From Bin55 sp965203735 (GTDB taxonomy: Bacteria; Pseudomonadota; Gammaproteobacteria; Pseudomonadales; Azotimanducaceae): DNA of 64,000 bases. The notes under the pieces were generated by a model. It was not told where the DNA came from. It saw only the letters and a list, made by a program, of their open reading frames with translations, and made no database searches. The stretch lies in NCBI GenBank assembly GCA_965203735.1, contig OZ241909.1, positions 496,001 through 560,000 of the forward strand. Direction: 5' to 3'. Within the stretch, counting starts at the first letter, position 1, and every line of letters begins with the position of its first letter. Shown here one piece after another: positions 35,319 through 43,936 of the stretch. The translations under genes and the position numbers were made by a program.

Positions 35319-36259
35319 ATCAAGCCACTGTAAGTGCGCATCCCAATATTGCACTGGTCAAGTATTGGGGAAAGCAGTCTCGCGGGAGAAACGTTCCCGT
35401 GTCGCCATCTGTATCAATGACGCTGGACACACTGACCACTACAACTACCGTTGAACAGTCATTCAATGACCTCGTTGTGATCGATGGTCAGGATGTGAAG
35501 AACGAGAAAATCCTGTCATGGTTGGATTTCGCACGGCAGAGCTATGAAATTCCACCGATTTGCATTCGATCCAAGAGCAATTTCCCGGCAAGTAGCGGAC
35601 TCGCTTCCTCCGCATCGGGGTTTGCCGCACTCGCCGTCTCTGTGAATCAAGCTTGTGGACTTGGACTAGAAGATCAAGAAGTGGCAGAACTTGCACGGAT
35701 GGGTTCCGCTTCTGCGGCGAGATCGATGTGGAGTGGATTTGTTAGTTTGAAACCAACCGGTGAGTCATGTACGGTAGAGCAAGTGTATCCCAAGGAACAC
35801 TGGGACCTAAGAGTGGTTGTAGCTATAACGGATCCGCGTCAAAAAGGGGTGCCTTCTACCGAGGGAATGGAGAGAAGCGTTGCCACCTCTTCATTCCATG
35901 AAGCGTGGCGCCAGACCACGGAGGGTGATTATCAAGAGTGCCTCAAAGCCCTTGAAGATCGTGACTTTACTCGGCTGTCGAGTGTGGCCGAGAGAAATTG
36001 TTGCAAGATGCACGGACTGATGTTAACGAGCGACCCACCGTTGATTTATTGGAAGCCTGGAACGCTTGCTGCGTTGGACTCTCTGCGCATATTGCAGGAG
36101 GCCGCAATACCGACGTTTTTCACAATTGATGCGGGACCTCAAGTCAAGGCATTCTGTCTGCCAGAGGCCGCGGATACTGTAGAGGAGCATCTTCGAAATA
36201 CTCCGGGAGTCACACAAACGATCAGGTGCGGTGTGGGAGACGGACCAGTTGTCCATTAG
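35315..36259 (+). CDS. mvaD: Diphosphomevalonate decarboxylase
   Basis: The 314-residue GHMP-family enzyme has the mevalonate-diphosphate decarboxylase signatures: NIALVKYWGKQ near the N-terminus, PVSPSVSMTLD, the phosphate loop NFPASSGLASSASGFAALA, GSASAARSMWSGFV, and the late catalytic-Asp segment FTIDAGPQVKAFC. It turns mevalonate 5-diphosphate into isopentenyl diphosphate. The start is a GTG overlapping the amidase stop. Family length is normal. This gene is unexpected in a gammaproteobacterium, most of which use only the MEP route. Confidence 0.9.
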   Translation: MNQATVSAHPNIALVKYWGKQSRGRNVPVSPSVSMTLDTLTTTTTVEQSFNDLVVIDGQDVKNEKILSWLDFARQSYEIPPICIRSKSNFPASSGLASSASGFAALAVSVNQACGLGLEDQEVAELARMGSASAARSMWSGFVSLKPTGESCTVEQVYPKEHWDLRVVVAITDPRQKGVPSTEGMERSVATSSFHEAWRQTTEGDYQECLKALEDRDFTRLSSVAERNCCKMHGLMLTSDPPLIYWKPGTLAALDSLRILQEAAIPTFFTIDAGPQVKAFCLPEAADTVEEHLRNTPGVTQTIRCGVGDGPVVH

Positions 36260-37220
36260 TTCTGTTTATGTATCGGCACCTGGGAAGGTCGTTATTTCGG
36301 GCGAATATGCGGTTCTAATCGGCGCACCTGCTCTCGCGATGGCCATCAGTCGTCGTGCAAGCTGCTCTGTGCAAATTGCGGACAAAGGAGAGTGGTCGAT
36401 TCGTTCGCAACCGAGTTTTTGGAATGGCGAGTTCTCGCTTGTTGAAATTGCTCGTTCACAGACGAACGACTTGATTGCTTCGGCATTGCAACAAATTGGC
36501 AAGACCGTAACTCTGCCGTCTCGGGCGGAACTAAGCATGGATACGAGATCCTTGTTTCATTTTGGAAAGAAAATGGGTTTGGGATCTAGCGCGGCGTCCT
36601 TGGTCTCTCTTTATATTGCGGTGTGCACACTTTGTGAGATGGAATACTCATTGGAAGGCGCGCTTGTCCTGCATGACAAGGTGTATAAGTCTGGAAGCGG
36701 CATCGACATTGCTACTTCCTACACAGGTGGAATAGTCCGATTTCAGAATCGGGACGTCCAATCGATCAAATTGCCTACAGGAATTAAGACGCGAGTGCTT
36801 TATGTGGGTACAAGCACCACAACCAGCGATAAAGTACTTTTGTTCAAGGACTGGTTGTCGGAGCAACCCAAAAGCACTACCGAAAGAATCAAGAGTGCGT
36901 CCGAGGCTGTCGTGAATTCAGTAGGACAGGCTGCTGATTTTCTGGATGCTCTTCGTTATTTCGTTGAAATTCAGGAATTTATAGACAGCGGATCCCGAAT
37001 CGGAATCTGGGGACCACAACATCGAGCAATGAAGTCTCTGGCCAATCGGGAGGGTGTGTTGTACAAGCCTTCTGGCGCTGGAGGAGGAGATATCGGATTG
37101 GCGATGTCAACGGATTCGGAAGCTCTTGACCGGCTTGTGGAAAGCGCTGAGAAGATGGGGTTGAAAGAAATCGACGCTCAAGTAGAAGATCCAGGTGTCA
37201 GAGTCGAGTCGGTTCAATAA
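36231..37220 (+). CDS. GHMP kinase, most like phosphomevalonate kinase
   Basis: 329 residues: YVSAPGKVVISGEYAVL (motif 1), KKMGLGSSAASLVSLY (motif 2, ATP phosphate loop), GSGIDIATSYTGG and C-terminal GAGGGDIG (motif 3). The SAPGKVVISGEYAVL start and the KxGSGxD segment fit phosphomevalonate kinase better than mevalonate kinase. It would supply the substrate of the adjacent MvaD. The GTG start overlaps mvaD by 29 bp; a TTG at 36249 with upstream GGGAG is an alternative. Mevalonate kinase, HMG-CoA reductase and IPP isomerase are not in the window. Confidence 0.8.
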   Translation: MWETDQLSISSVYVSAPGKVVISGEYAVLIGAPALAMAISRRASCSVQIADKGEWSIRSQPSFWNGEFSLVEIARSQTNDLIASALQQIGKTVTLPSRAELSMDTRSLFHFGKKMGLGSSAASLVSLYIAVCTLCEMEYSLEGALVLHDKVYKSGSGIDIATSYTGGIVRFQNRDVQSIKLPTGIKTRVLYVGTSTTTSDKVLLFKDWLSEQPKSTTERIKSASEAVVNSVGQAADFLDALRYFVEIQEFIDSGSRIGIWGPQHRAMKSLANREGVLYKPSGAGGGDIGLAMSTDSEALDRLVESAEKMGLKEIDAQVEDPGVRVESVQ

Positions 37221-37306
37221 GTCAAGAAACTCCGGCTTCTTCGATCTAATCGCTGGTTACAATTCGAACCTCTTCATCACTAAACGATTGAGCTAGGAAT
37301 ATTCGC

Positions 37307-38089
37307 ATGCGAATAGCGACCTGGAATATCAACGGAGTCCGAGCGCGTTTGGGTTTCGTCGCGCTTTGGCTTGCCGAACGCAAGCCTGATGTGTTGGCGC
37401 TTCAGGAGCTAAAGTCGGAAGACGAAACCTTCCCCCACGGTTTTTTTGGCGAACTCGGTTACGAAGTTCACACCCACGGCCAGAAGAGTTGGAACGGAGT
37501 GGGATTGGTAGTTCCCCAAGGAAGAGAAGTCGAAGTAATTCAGAGAGGACTTCCGGGCAGAGAAGACAACGGATCTCGGCTCATTACTGCAAAAATTGGC
37601 GACATTACCTATACCTCTGTCTATTGCCCTAACGGCAAGAATCCGGAGCATGCGGACTTTCAAATGAAGCTAGAGTGGTTCGACGCTTTGATCGAGTATT
37701 GGTCCGATCTAATTAGGGAACATCCTGCTTCCGCGATCGGAGGAGACTTCAATATAGTGCCCACAAGTCGAGACACCTGGCGGGGGAAGGAAGGCGATGG
37801 TGAAATGTTCCACACTGAAAATGAACGAGATAGGTTGAGAAACTTTGTGGACGCGAACCTCCATGATCTCTATAGGGAACTAAATCCAGGCTCCGTTCAA
37901 CACAGCTGGTGGGACTACCGAGGTGGAGCGTTTGAACGAAGCCAAGGACTTCGGATCGACATGATCTACGGAACTCCAGAGATTCGCGCACGAACGGAGT
38001 CTGTGGAGATTGATCGTCAATACCGAGAAAGGAAGGAAGAAATGACTCCCTCCGACCATGTACCAGTAGTTGCGGACCTCGCCGACTAG
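37307..38089 (+). CDS. xthA: Exodeoxyribonuclease III
   Basis: The 260-residue exonuclease-endonuclease-phosphatase-fold enzyme has the Mg site: MRIATWNINGVRAR, LALQELKSED (Glu34), the YCPNGKN loop, GGDFNIVPTSRDTW (Asp/Asn pair) and catalytic TPSDHVPVVADL at the end. It removes abasic-site and 3'-blocked ends in base-excision repair. It starts at ATG 37307 after an AGGA site, 86 bp after the GHMP kinase, and probably has its own promoter. Confidence 0.95.
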   Translation: MRIATWNINGVRARLGFVALWLAERKPDVLALQELKSEDETFPHGFFGELGYEVHTHGQKSWNGVGLVVPQGREVEVIQRGLPGREDNGSRLITAKIGDITYTSVYCPNGKNPEHADFQMKLEWFDALIEYWSDLIREHPASAIGGDFNIVPTSRDTWRGKEGDGEMFHTENERDRLRNFVDANLHDLYRELNPGSVQHSWWDYRGGAFERSQGLRIDMIYGTPEIRARTESVEIDRQYRERKEEMTPSDHVPVVADLAD

Positions 38090-38107
38090 AGACAGCAGTG
38101 TGAGACA

Positions 38108-38138
38108 CCGTATCGGACTGAATACCGTCCGATTACGG
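38108..38138. terminator. Hairpin between convergent xthA and SDR genes
   Basis: CCGTATCGGAC pairs with GTCCGATTACGG (11 bp with one bulged T) around an 8-nt loop. It overlaps the last codons of the minus-strand SDR gene. It lacks a clear T-run but suits a shared tail-to-tail terminator. Confidence 0.4.
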
Positions 38139-39203
38139 ATTGCACAATCCCAGTTGCAGCATAGTCTCGCCAGTCGTACGAAGCGTATCCTCGATCGGCT
38201 GGGTTTCTAAACCCAAGTCGTTGATTGCCTTGGTGGAATAGGCTCTTGGTCCATCGTGAATCGATCGTCGTTCAAGAAATTCTGCCATTTCCGGAGGTCG
38301 ACCGCCAACAGTCAAGTTGGGGAATTGTTTTGACAAGTGGTTTTGGAGCTCATCTACATTGAGCTCACCTGATCTGTCGGTAGCGGTCAATTGATATCGA
38401 CTGCCGGCTTTCACATTTTCGCTCTCACAAACAAGCAGGTGGGCTTCGGCGACATCCCGGACATCGACGATGTTCCAGAGAGCATTCCAGCCCCGTGGGC
38501 AAGGCTTTCCTTCTAGCATTCGGGCTAGTGCCCACTGCCACGAGCCCAAGCCTTCATGTGCTGTACTCAATAGAGGACCGAGAACAACGCAAGGGCAGAT
38601 TGATACGGCATCGTAGTTGGAGTTAGTTGCAGTGAAGTCGTTGATGAACCTTTCTGTATTTACTTTCGCCCATGCATATGCAACGCCACCGTTGTTGTCG
38701 ATTCCATCAGGATTCCATGATGGGTCGCGCTCTCGTTGAGCGTCTCCCCAATCGTCCTCGGTGAACACATACCCGGAAGGTGCTGGGTGCCCAATCGCCG
38801 CAAAGGAACTGGTATAGACAAATCGCTTTACGGTGCCGGCTTTCGTTGCGGACCCGAGCACATTCTTGATTCCCTCAACCATCCCGTCATAGCACTCCCG
38901 AGGCGTGATCTGTCCGCCATAGAGCATCGGAGTTCCGACGTGCAATATTGCGCAGCAGTCGGAGAACGGCTCGTCATAGCTACCGCTTTCCATGATATTT
39001 CCACGCACGACTTCGACACTTCCTGGATGATTCTCGTTGTTCATCGCCAAGAGATGGTCGACTTTGTCCGGTGCATTAGGGTCCCTTACGCATGCACGGA
39101 CGGTATAACCACGCTTCATAAAGGAACGAACGGTATGGCATCCAATAAAGCCAGCTGCGCCAGTAACGGCGACGGGACCATCGGAAGAGCTCACTGTGGG
39201 CAT
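38133..39203 (-). CDS. Extended SDR / NAD-dependent epimerase-reductase
   Basis: The 356-residue protein has GAAGFIG for NAD(P), ILHVGTP, the catalytic Ser region RFVYTSSFAAIG, and YxxxK as YAWAKVNTE. The order and the C-terminal sequence resemble dihydroflavonol reductase, cinnamoyl-CoA reductase and cholesterol-dehydrogenase-like enzymes, which reduce hydroxy-carbonyl compounds. It lacks the sugar-nucleotide signature of GalE. Start ATG 39203 with AGGAG spaced six bases. It is an isolated gene between xthA and the TlpA-like gene. Confidence 0.75.
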   Translation of the reverse strand: MPTVSSSDGPVAVTGAAGFIGCHTVRSFMKRGYTVRACVRDPNAPDKVDHLLAMNNENHPGSVEVVRGNIMESGSYDEPFSDCCAILHVGTPMLYGGQITPRECYDGMVEGIKNVLGSATKAGTVKRFVYTSSFAAIGHPAPSGYVFTEDDWGDAQRERDPSWNPDGIDNNGGVAYAWAKVNTERFINDFTATNSNYDAVSICPCVVLGPLLSTAHEGLGSWQWALARMLEGKPCPRGWNALWNIVDVRDVAEAHLLVCESENVKAGSRYQLTATDRSGELNVDELQNHLSKQFPNLTVGGRPPEMAEFLERRSIHDGPRAYSTKAINDLGLETQPIEDTLRTTGETMLQLGLCNP

Positions 39204-39523
39204 CAAAGACTCCTAGTAAGTAGTGGGTGAACGCAAGGATTTGCAGCTCGGCTGCGAATAAACTCAGTATATCCAACGGACACTTCATGCTAGATTGGGT
39301 GACGGTCTATCACATTAGGGCATATTCTGCTTCTAATGAATGTGTACTTGAGAGTGGGAATGCCCACTCCAAACATAGGCTGTAGGGATTCGAAACGGAC
39401 TTTCTCTCCTCACAGCTCTCTTCAATACTTTGTTCGAGAGAGTCAAAAAAGTCGGATTCGCGCTTTCCATGTATACGAATGAGGTACTTACAATGAACCC
39501 ACTTTCGACAAACTGCTATTCAC
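39204..39523. other. Gap of 320 bp between divergent SDR and TlpA-like genes
   Basis: No convincing gene: the longest plus-strand frame here (about 47 codons) has no ribosome-binding site. It contains the strong hairpin at 39352-39369 and presumably both divergent promoters. Confidence 0.4.
39352..39369 (+). promoter_or_regulatory. Strong hairpin with AATG loop in the gap before the TlpA-like gene
   Basis: GAGTGGG and CCCACTC are perfect complements around the tetraloop AATG, about 155 bp before the TlpA-like start. There is no T-run. Possible roles are leader regulatory structure or operator; no family match. Confidence 0.3.
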
Positions 39524-41323
39524 ATGAGAAGCACACTGATCGTTGTGGCTGTCCTAGGCGGACTATTTTGGAGCACTAACTCCTATGCAGAAGAATCCAA
39601 CACCTACACGCTAACCGGAAAATTGCTACGCTTTGGTGACCTGGATAGATCAGGCAAGCAAACCAAAGAGGAAGGTCGACTAGATCCGTCTTCATTACAT
39701 GTCGTAGTCTCCTACGAACGGCTTACGGAATCGGGAGAGACCGAAACTGTCGAACTGGATTCTGGTGGTTTTGTCGATGACAAAGTTCTTCTTAGAGCCA
39801 AAGTCAGTCAACCGAGAGAAATCAAGATTTCCGTACAAGTATTCGATGACGAAACACTGTCTGCAAATGCATTGATCACACCTGGTGGCGAAGAAATCAC
39901 CTTCGCTCTCGTGGAGCACCTTGGCGTCGAAGCGCACTCCAGGAATTTGTACCTGTTGGGGTCTTCTCGTCGAAGCATGGACCCAGCCAAGAAATTTTCG
40001 ATTTCAGGCAACTTTGAATCGCTGGATGAGGATTTGACCTTTGCAACGGTGCAAGTAAGTTGGAAGGAATACGTTGATGGCGAATTCGAGTCACGGACCT
40101 TGGGTACTGTGATGGTTGAGGACAGTTCCTTTTTGCTAGAAGCCGACATCGAAGATCCCGAAGTAGCACAGATCTTTGTCTCCGCAGTACCTGAGCATCG
40201 GTTCTTGTCTTTTATTGATGCTGTGATCGAGCCAGGTGCGGAAATCAAGCTCGTTGCTGATAGATCGGGAGCGGAATTGATTGCAACGGCAGAAAAGGGC
40301 AGACACGCTTTGCTCATCGACAGTTGGCAACAAAGCGAAGATTATTTCTCGAAACAAGATGCCTATGAGCAAGCTTACGCTGATTTCATGGACGAGAAGA
40401 GCTCCCAGCAAGCTGCTGAGGAACCAAACGGGACAGAAGAAATTCCCCTTGATCCCGCAGACAGTCTTGGTTCTGAGAAAGTAACTTCAAGCCTCCAAAC
40501 TGCGGAGGGGTGTGAGCACATTGAAATTACGGCAATTGGCGCAAGCATTGAGGACACCAGTGAGTTAGCTCTTCCGAAGCATGAGGTTTTGTGGGATGAA
40601 CTAGCTCAGACTACAACCAATGCGTTGCAAAGGATCGCGAGAGATGCCGAAGATCCAATGAACTCACTTCTCGCAATGGAGCTTGGTGCGTTTCCCTCCC
40701 GCTCTAACAACCGTGAGGACGCGTTTCCTGTATATGAGAAACTCGCGAAATTGCTGGATCCAGATCTAGTCGCTCGTCGCGTGACTCCGCGACACAAAGC
40801 ACTGACACGATTCATCTTGGAAGAAGAAAACGACAAGCGACTCGTACAGGGGCAGCTAGCTCCCGATTTCACACTTCCAAATCTGGAAGGAACAGACGTT
40901 GCACTTGAAGATGTACTTGCTGCAAACGAGATTGTGCTTCTCGATTTCTGGGCGTCCTGGTGCGGTCCATGTATTGCTTCCTTTCCAGACCTGAAGCAAT
41001 TGCATGCAGATTACAAGGACTCAGGTTTCGAGATTATTGCGATTTCCATTGATAGCACCCATGAGGAATGGGAGGAGGGATCTGAAGAGCAAGAGTTGCC
41101 ATGGGTCAGTCTCGGTGAAATCGAAGGATGGAACGGTCCGGTTTCGGGTGCCTATGGCGTTCAGGAAATTCCAAGGAAATATCTCATCGATACACATGGC
41201 TGTATTCTCAATAAGAACCCAAGCGTCGATGCACTGAGAGAAATCCTTGTTGAGCGATACGGAGTCGCTTCAACTAGCGAGACTTCAGAAGATGTTCAAG
41301 TCTTGCCGGACATTGACCTGTAG
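39524..41323 (+). CDS. Periplasmic TlpA/ResA-like thioredoxin with a large N-terminal region
   Basis: 599 residues. A signal peptide (LIVVAVLGGLFWSTNSYA) is followed by two long acidic blocks (about 25-130 and 145-265) of beta-strand pattern with no motif I recognise, a Glu-rich linker (about 280-325), a helical stretch, then the thioredoxin domain from about 450. Its redox motif is WCGPC in LLDFWASWCGPCIASFPDLKQL, with the cis-Pro in VQEIPRKYLID. Proteins of this layout (AhpC/TSA-like with a DUF4369-type front) are common as membrane-side thiol reductases. It should act in periplasmic thiol reduction, possibly cytochrome c maturation. Confidence 0.8.
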   Translation: MRSTLIVVAVLGGLFWSTNSYAEESNTYTLTGKLLRFGDLDRSGKQTKEEGRLDPSSLHVVVSYERLTESGETETVELDSGGFVDDKVLLRAKVSQPREIKISVQVFDDETLSANALITPGGEEITFALVEHLGVEAHSRNLYLLGSSRRSMDPAKKFSISGNFESLDEDLTFATVQVSWKEYVDGEFESRTLGTVMVEDSSFLLEADIEDPEVAQIFVSAVPEHRFLSFIDAVIEPGAEIKLVADRSGAELIATAEKGRHALLIDSWQQSEDYFSKQDAYEQAYADFMDEKSSQQAAEEPNGTEEIPLDPADSLGSEKVTSSLQTAEGCEHIEITAIGASIEDTSELALPKHEVLWDELAQTTTNALQRIARDAEDPMNSLLAMELGAFPSRSNNREDAFPVYEKLAKLLDPDLVARRVTPRHKALTRFILEEENDKRLVQGQLAPDFTLPNLEGTDVALEDVLAANEIVLLDFWASWCGPCIASFPDLKQLHADYKDSGFEIIAISIDSTHEEWEEGSEEQELPWVSLGEIEGWNGPVSGAYGVQEIPRKYLIDTHGCILNKNPSVDALREILVERYGVASTSETSEDVQVLPDIDL

Positions 41324-41594
41324 GTCTTCTAAACACCTAAAGAATCTCGACCACTAGCGAAGGAGCCTGCTGGAAGAGGATTCAGTCTTACGACATCACG
41401 GGCATTAGAACTGTAATTAGGTATGCCCAAGAAATAGGTTCGAATTTCTTCGGTTTTATCGGTGAATCCAGAAAACCAGACCTGAATGACAAATCAGGAA
41501 GTTGGTATTAACTAGGCTAGCCTTCTCGGTTTAGCAGGAAATTCTGTCCATTGAAGCGGCAATTCTGAAAGTTAGCAATACCAGCTTGCTGAGA

Positions 41595-42641
41595 CTAGGG
41601 ATCGTCTTCTTCAGTCGTAGTTTCCTTGAGCCATTCAGACCAAGCTTCGACATCCCCACCGAAATTCTCACCACTGACGGCGACAAGAAAGTCTTGAGCC
41701 GGCTTCCCAAACTTTTCATGTTTCGCCCCGGCATACGCGAGTAGCAAGTCCGGAGCTTCTTGTAATAGGGCTCGACCGAATTCGGGATCGACTTCGGTGG
41801 CAACCAACGTTTCCAAGATTTCGTTGAAAGCCCATGGATAGGTGCCAGAGAATAGGGCCACGAGCGTTTCACGGACCTCCGACCACTGGACAGGTTTCGA
41901 TTTTTCGGATTGCATCAATCCGTCAATCATCTTTTGCGCTGTGTTTCTGACCTGAGGGGCTGCATCAATCAGTGAATCGGTCAGCCCGTGCCAGGAGGAG
42001 TCGCTGTCGTGGTCGTGGGCGAGAACTATCGTTGCAACGGCCCGTGCAGACCATGATGCATCCCTTTCCAACACCTCGAGAGCTAGTTGATGATCTGTAG
42101 ATTCGTCCGGATTCTCGACAAGTGTCTTGACTGGAGTCCACATTTCGTCAAACTTCTCCTCGCTTGCACCGAGCTGTTCGGCGACAGAGCGCGCAGTTTC
42201 TTGGTCGTTGGGGGCTATGACATGTAACCAAGCGACCGTTGCTAACGTACTGAAGTCCTCCTCAACGATGGCCTGCACTTCCCTCCATGCATCGGGCAAA
42301 TCTAGTGTCTCATTGCCCGCCGTGCGATAGCGAACATCGGAACTGTCTTCGACACCGACTACTACTGTATAGCCCTGCCAGGACCCATCTCCAAAGCTGT
42401 CGATGAACCCCATAGCAGCTGCGTCGGCGAAATCCAACTCGCTTATCATCACAGCTGCACACGCGTGGAATTTTGTATCCGGCGAAGTCTCTAGGATGGC
42501 TTCGAACAACTCAGACGCCGTCCAGTCTTTCAACCCTATGAACTCGACCGGTCCATTCGGCCCTTCGAGGACTTCTGCAATACTCTGTGGCGCGGTCGCG
42601 AGCCAGAACACCAAGGCACCTATCAACAAGCGAATCTTCAT
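41595..42641 (-). CDS. Secreted helical-repeat-like protein of unknown function
   Basis: About 348 residues. A signal peptide (RLLIGALVFWLATAPQSIA) precedes an acidic domain (30-110) with FGDGSWQGYTVVVGVED. The later part has helical pairs of HEAT-like look (QLALEVLERDASWSARAVATIVL, SLIDAAPQVRNTAQKMIDGLM, EFGRALLQEAPDLLLAYAG). The pattern suggests a protein-interaction superhelix, but I do not recognise a specific family. ATG 42641 and ATG 42659 are possible starts. It is convergent with the TlpA-like gene over a 270-bp gap, and its acidity matches that protein's. Confidence 0.55.
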   Translation of the reverse strand: MKIRLLIGALVFWLATAPQSIAEVLEGPNGPVEFIGLKDWTASELFEAILETSPDTKFHACAAVMISELDFADAAAMGFIDSFGDGSWQGYTVVVGVEDSSDVRYRTAGNETLDLPDAWREVQAIVEEDFSTLATVAWLHVIAPNDQETARSVAEQLGASEEKFDEMWTPVKTLVENPDESTDHQLALEVLERDASWSARAVATIVLAHDHDSDSSWHGLTDSLIDAAPQVRNTAQKMIDGLMQSEKSKPVQWSEVRETLVALFSGTYPWAFNEILETLVATEVDPEFGRALLQEAPDLLLAYAGAKHEKFGKPAQDFLVAVSGENFGGDVEAWSEWLKETTTEEDDP

Positions 42642-42986
42642 ATCGGAAACTGACCTCATAGCAGGTTATCTTCGGATACAGTCGGAATTCCCCGACCGCT
42701 TAAGCAGCTTAATATTTCGATGCATTCTAACCTGACAGTGAGGGGACCTGGATGAACTAAAACTCGCCCTCAAGCTCGACGATCCAAGAGCAAATTGGAA
42801 TCACGACCGGAGTGTTTTCTTGCTCACATGGATGCTTGCTGCATTCATTACTTCTCCAAACGAGCTTCTGCAAAATACCAGCTAATTACTTTGGTAGAGG
42901 GTTGATTACGAGCACAGCACAGTGCTAATTGCCTGTGCTAAGTGGTTGTGAACCTAAGATCGCAGGTAGAAACATTAAGGGGAAGT
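42642..42986. other. Gap of 345 bp between divergent genes
   Basis: There is no convincing gene here. An imperfectly spaced repeat AGCACAG ... CTGTGCT (42911-42939) lies 48 bp before the flanking luciferase-like gene and might be an operator. No clear promoter could be set. Confidence 0.35.
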
Positions 42987-43916
42987 ATGAAGTTTGGTGC
43001 GCAAGTCACGTGCTATCGCAATACATGGGACAGCATTCGGGACGTGGTGGAGGTTCTAGAGAATGGACCGTGGGACAGTGTTTGGTTTGCCGATCACTAC
43101 CTGCCACCTCCTGGACGAAAAGAGGAGGAACATCTTACCGCTCACGAGGGCTTTACGATCGTCGCCGCCGTTGCCGGTTTCACTTCAAGACTGAGATTGG
43201 GACATCTCGTATTGGGTAACACCTACAGAAATCCTGGCCTTGTAGCGAAAATGGCGACCACAATCGATCAAATTTCTCATGGACGGTTTACGTTGGGCAT
43301 CGGAGCCGCTTGGTTCAAACGAGAACACGAGGCCTATGGTTGGAACTTTCCATCCATGAAGGAGAGGCAAGATCGGTTCGAAGAAGCCTGTGGCCTCATA
43401 CGGGATCTGTTTCATTCCAGTGATCCAGTAACCTTTCAAGGAAGGTACTACGCCTTGGACGATGCACCGCTCTCACCTGGGAGCTTTCAGAAACCGGCAA
43501 TCCCCATTCTTGTCGGTGGTACGGGCGAAAAACGAACCCTACGCACGCTTGCCAAGTATGGAGACGTGATGAACTTGGATGGTTGGGCTGGCGGACCAAT
43601 GACAGCCGAGTACTTCCACCACAAAATCCGTGTGCTTAACGCACACTGCGAACGCGTTGGCAGAGACCCTAGCCAAATACAACACACGGTCTTAGTGCCA
43701 ACGATGGTCTCCGACGACAAAGACAAAATCGAAGCATTCGTGCGAGGTCGGAGACTAGGTTCGGGCTCTGCGGCCGGACCGAAAAACTACGTGATTGACA
43801 GAATCGGGGAAATTGTGGACGCTGGTGCAGATGAAATCATGATCGGAGGCATACCGACTGATGATCCGGAAGAATACTCTCGCGTGGCAGAGGAAGTTCT
43901 AAGCAATTTCCAGTAG
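42987..43916 (+). CDS. LLM-class flavin/F420-dependent oxidoreductase (copy A)
   Basis: The 309-residue TIM-barrel of the bacterial-luciferase-like superfamily has SVWFADHYLPP near residue 30, the substrate-coenzyme loop SRLRLGHLVLGNTYRNPGLVAKMATTID, and GRFTLGIGAAWFKREHEAYG. A C-terminal domain carries PILVGGTGEKRTLRTLAKYGDVMNLDGW and ADEIMIGGI. It may use F420 or FMN; no F420 synthesis gene is in view. Start ATG 42987 with GGGG upstream. A damaged DNA copy of part of this gene (the RTLRTLAKYGDVMNLDGWAGG segment) lies 4.8 kb away at 48338-48404. Confidence 0.85.
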   Translation: MKFGAQVTCYRNTWDSIRDVVEVLENGPWDSVWFADHYLPPPGRKEEEHLTAHEGFTIVAAVAGFTSRLRLGHLVLGNTYRNPGLVAKMATTIDQISHGRFTLGIGAAWFKREHEAYGWNFPSMKERQDRFEEACGLIRDLFHSSDPVTFQGRYYALDDAPLSPGSFQKPAIPILVGGTGEKRTLRTLAKYGDVMNLDGWAGGPMTAEYFHHKIRVLNAHCERVGRDPSQIQHTVLVPTMVSDDKDKIEAFVRGRRLGSGSAAGPKNYVIDRIGEIVDAGADEIMIGGIPTDDPEEYSRVAEEVLSNFQ

Positions 43917-43936
43917 GAGTCTCGACGAGTAGACGG

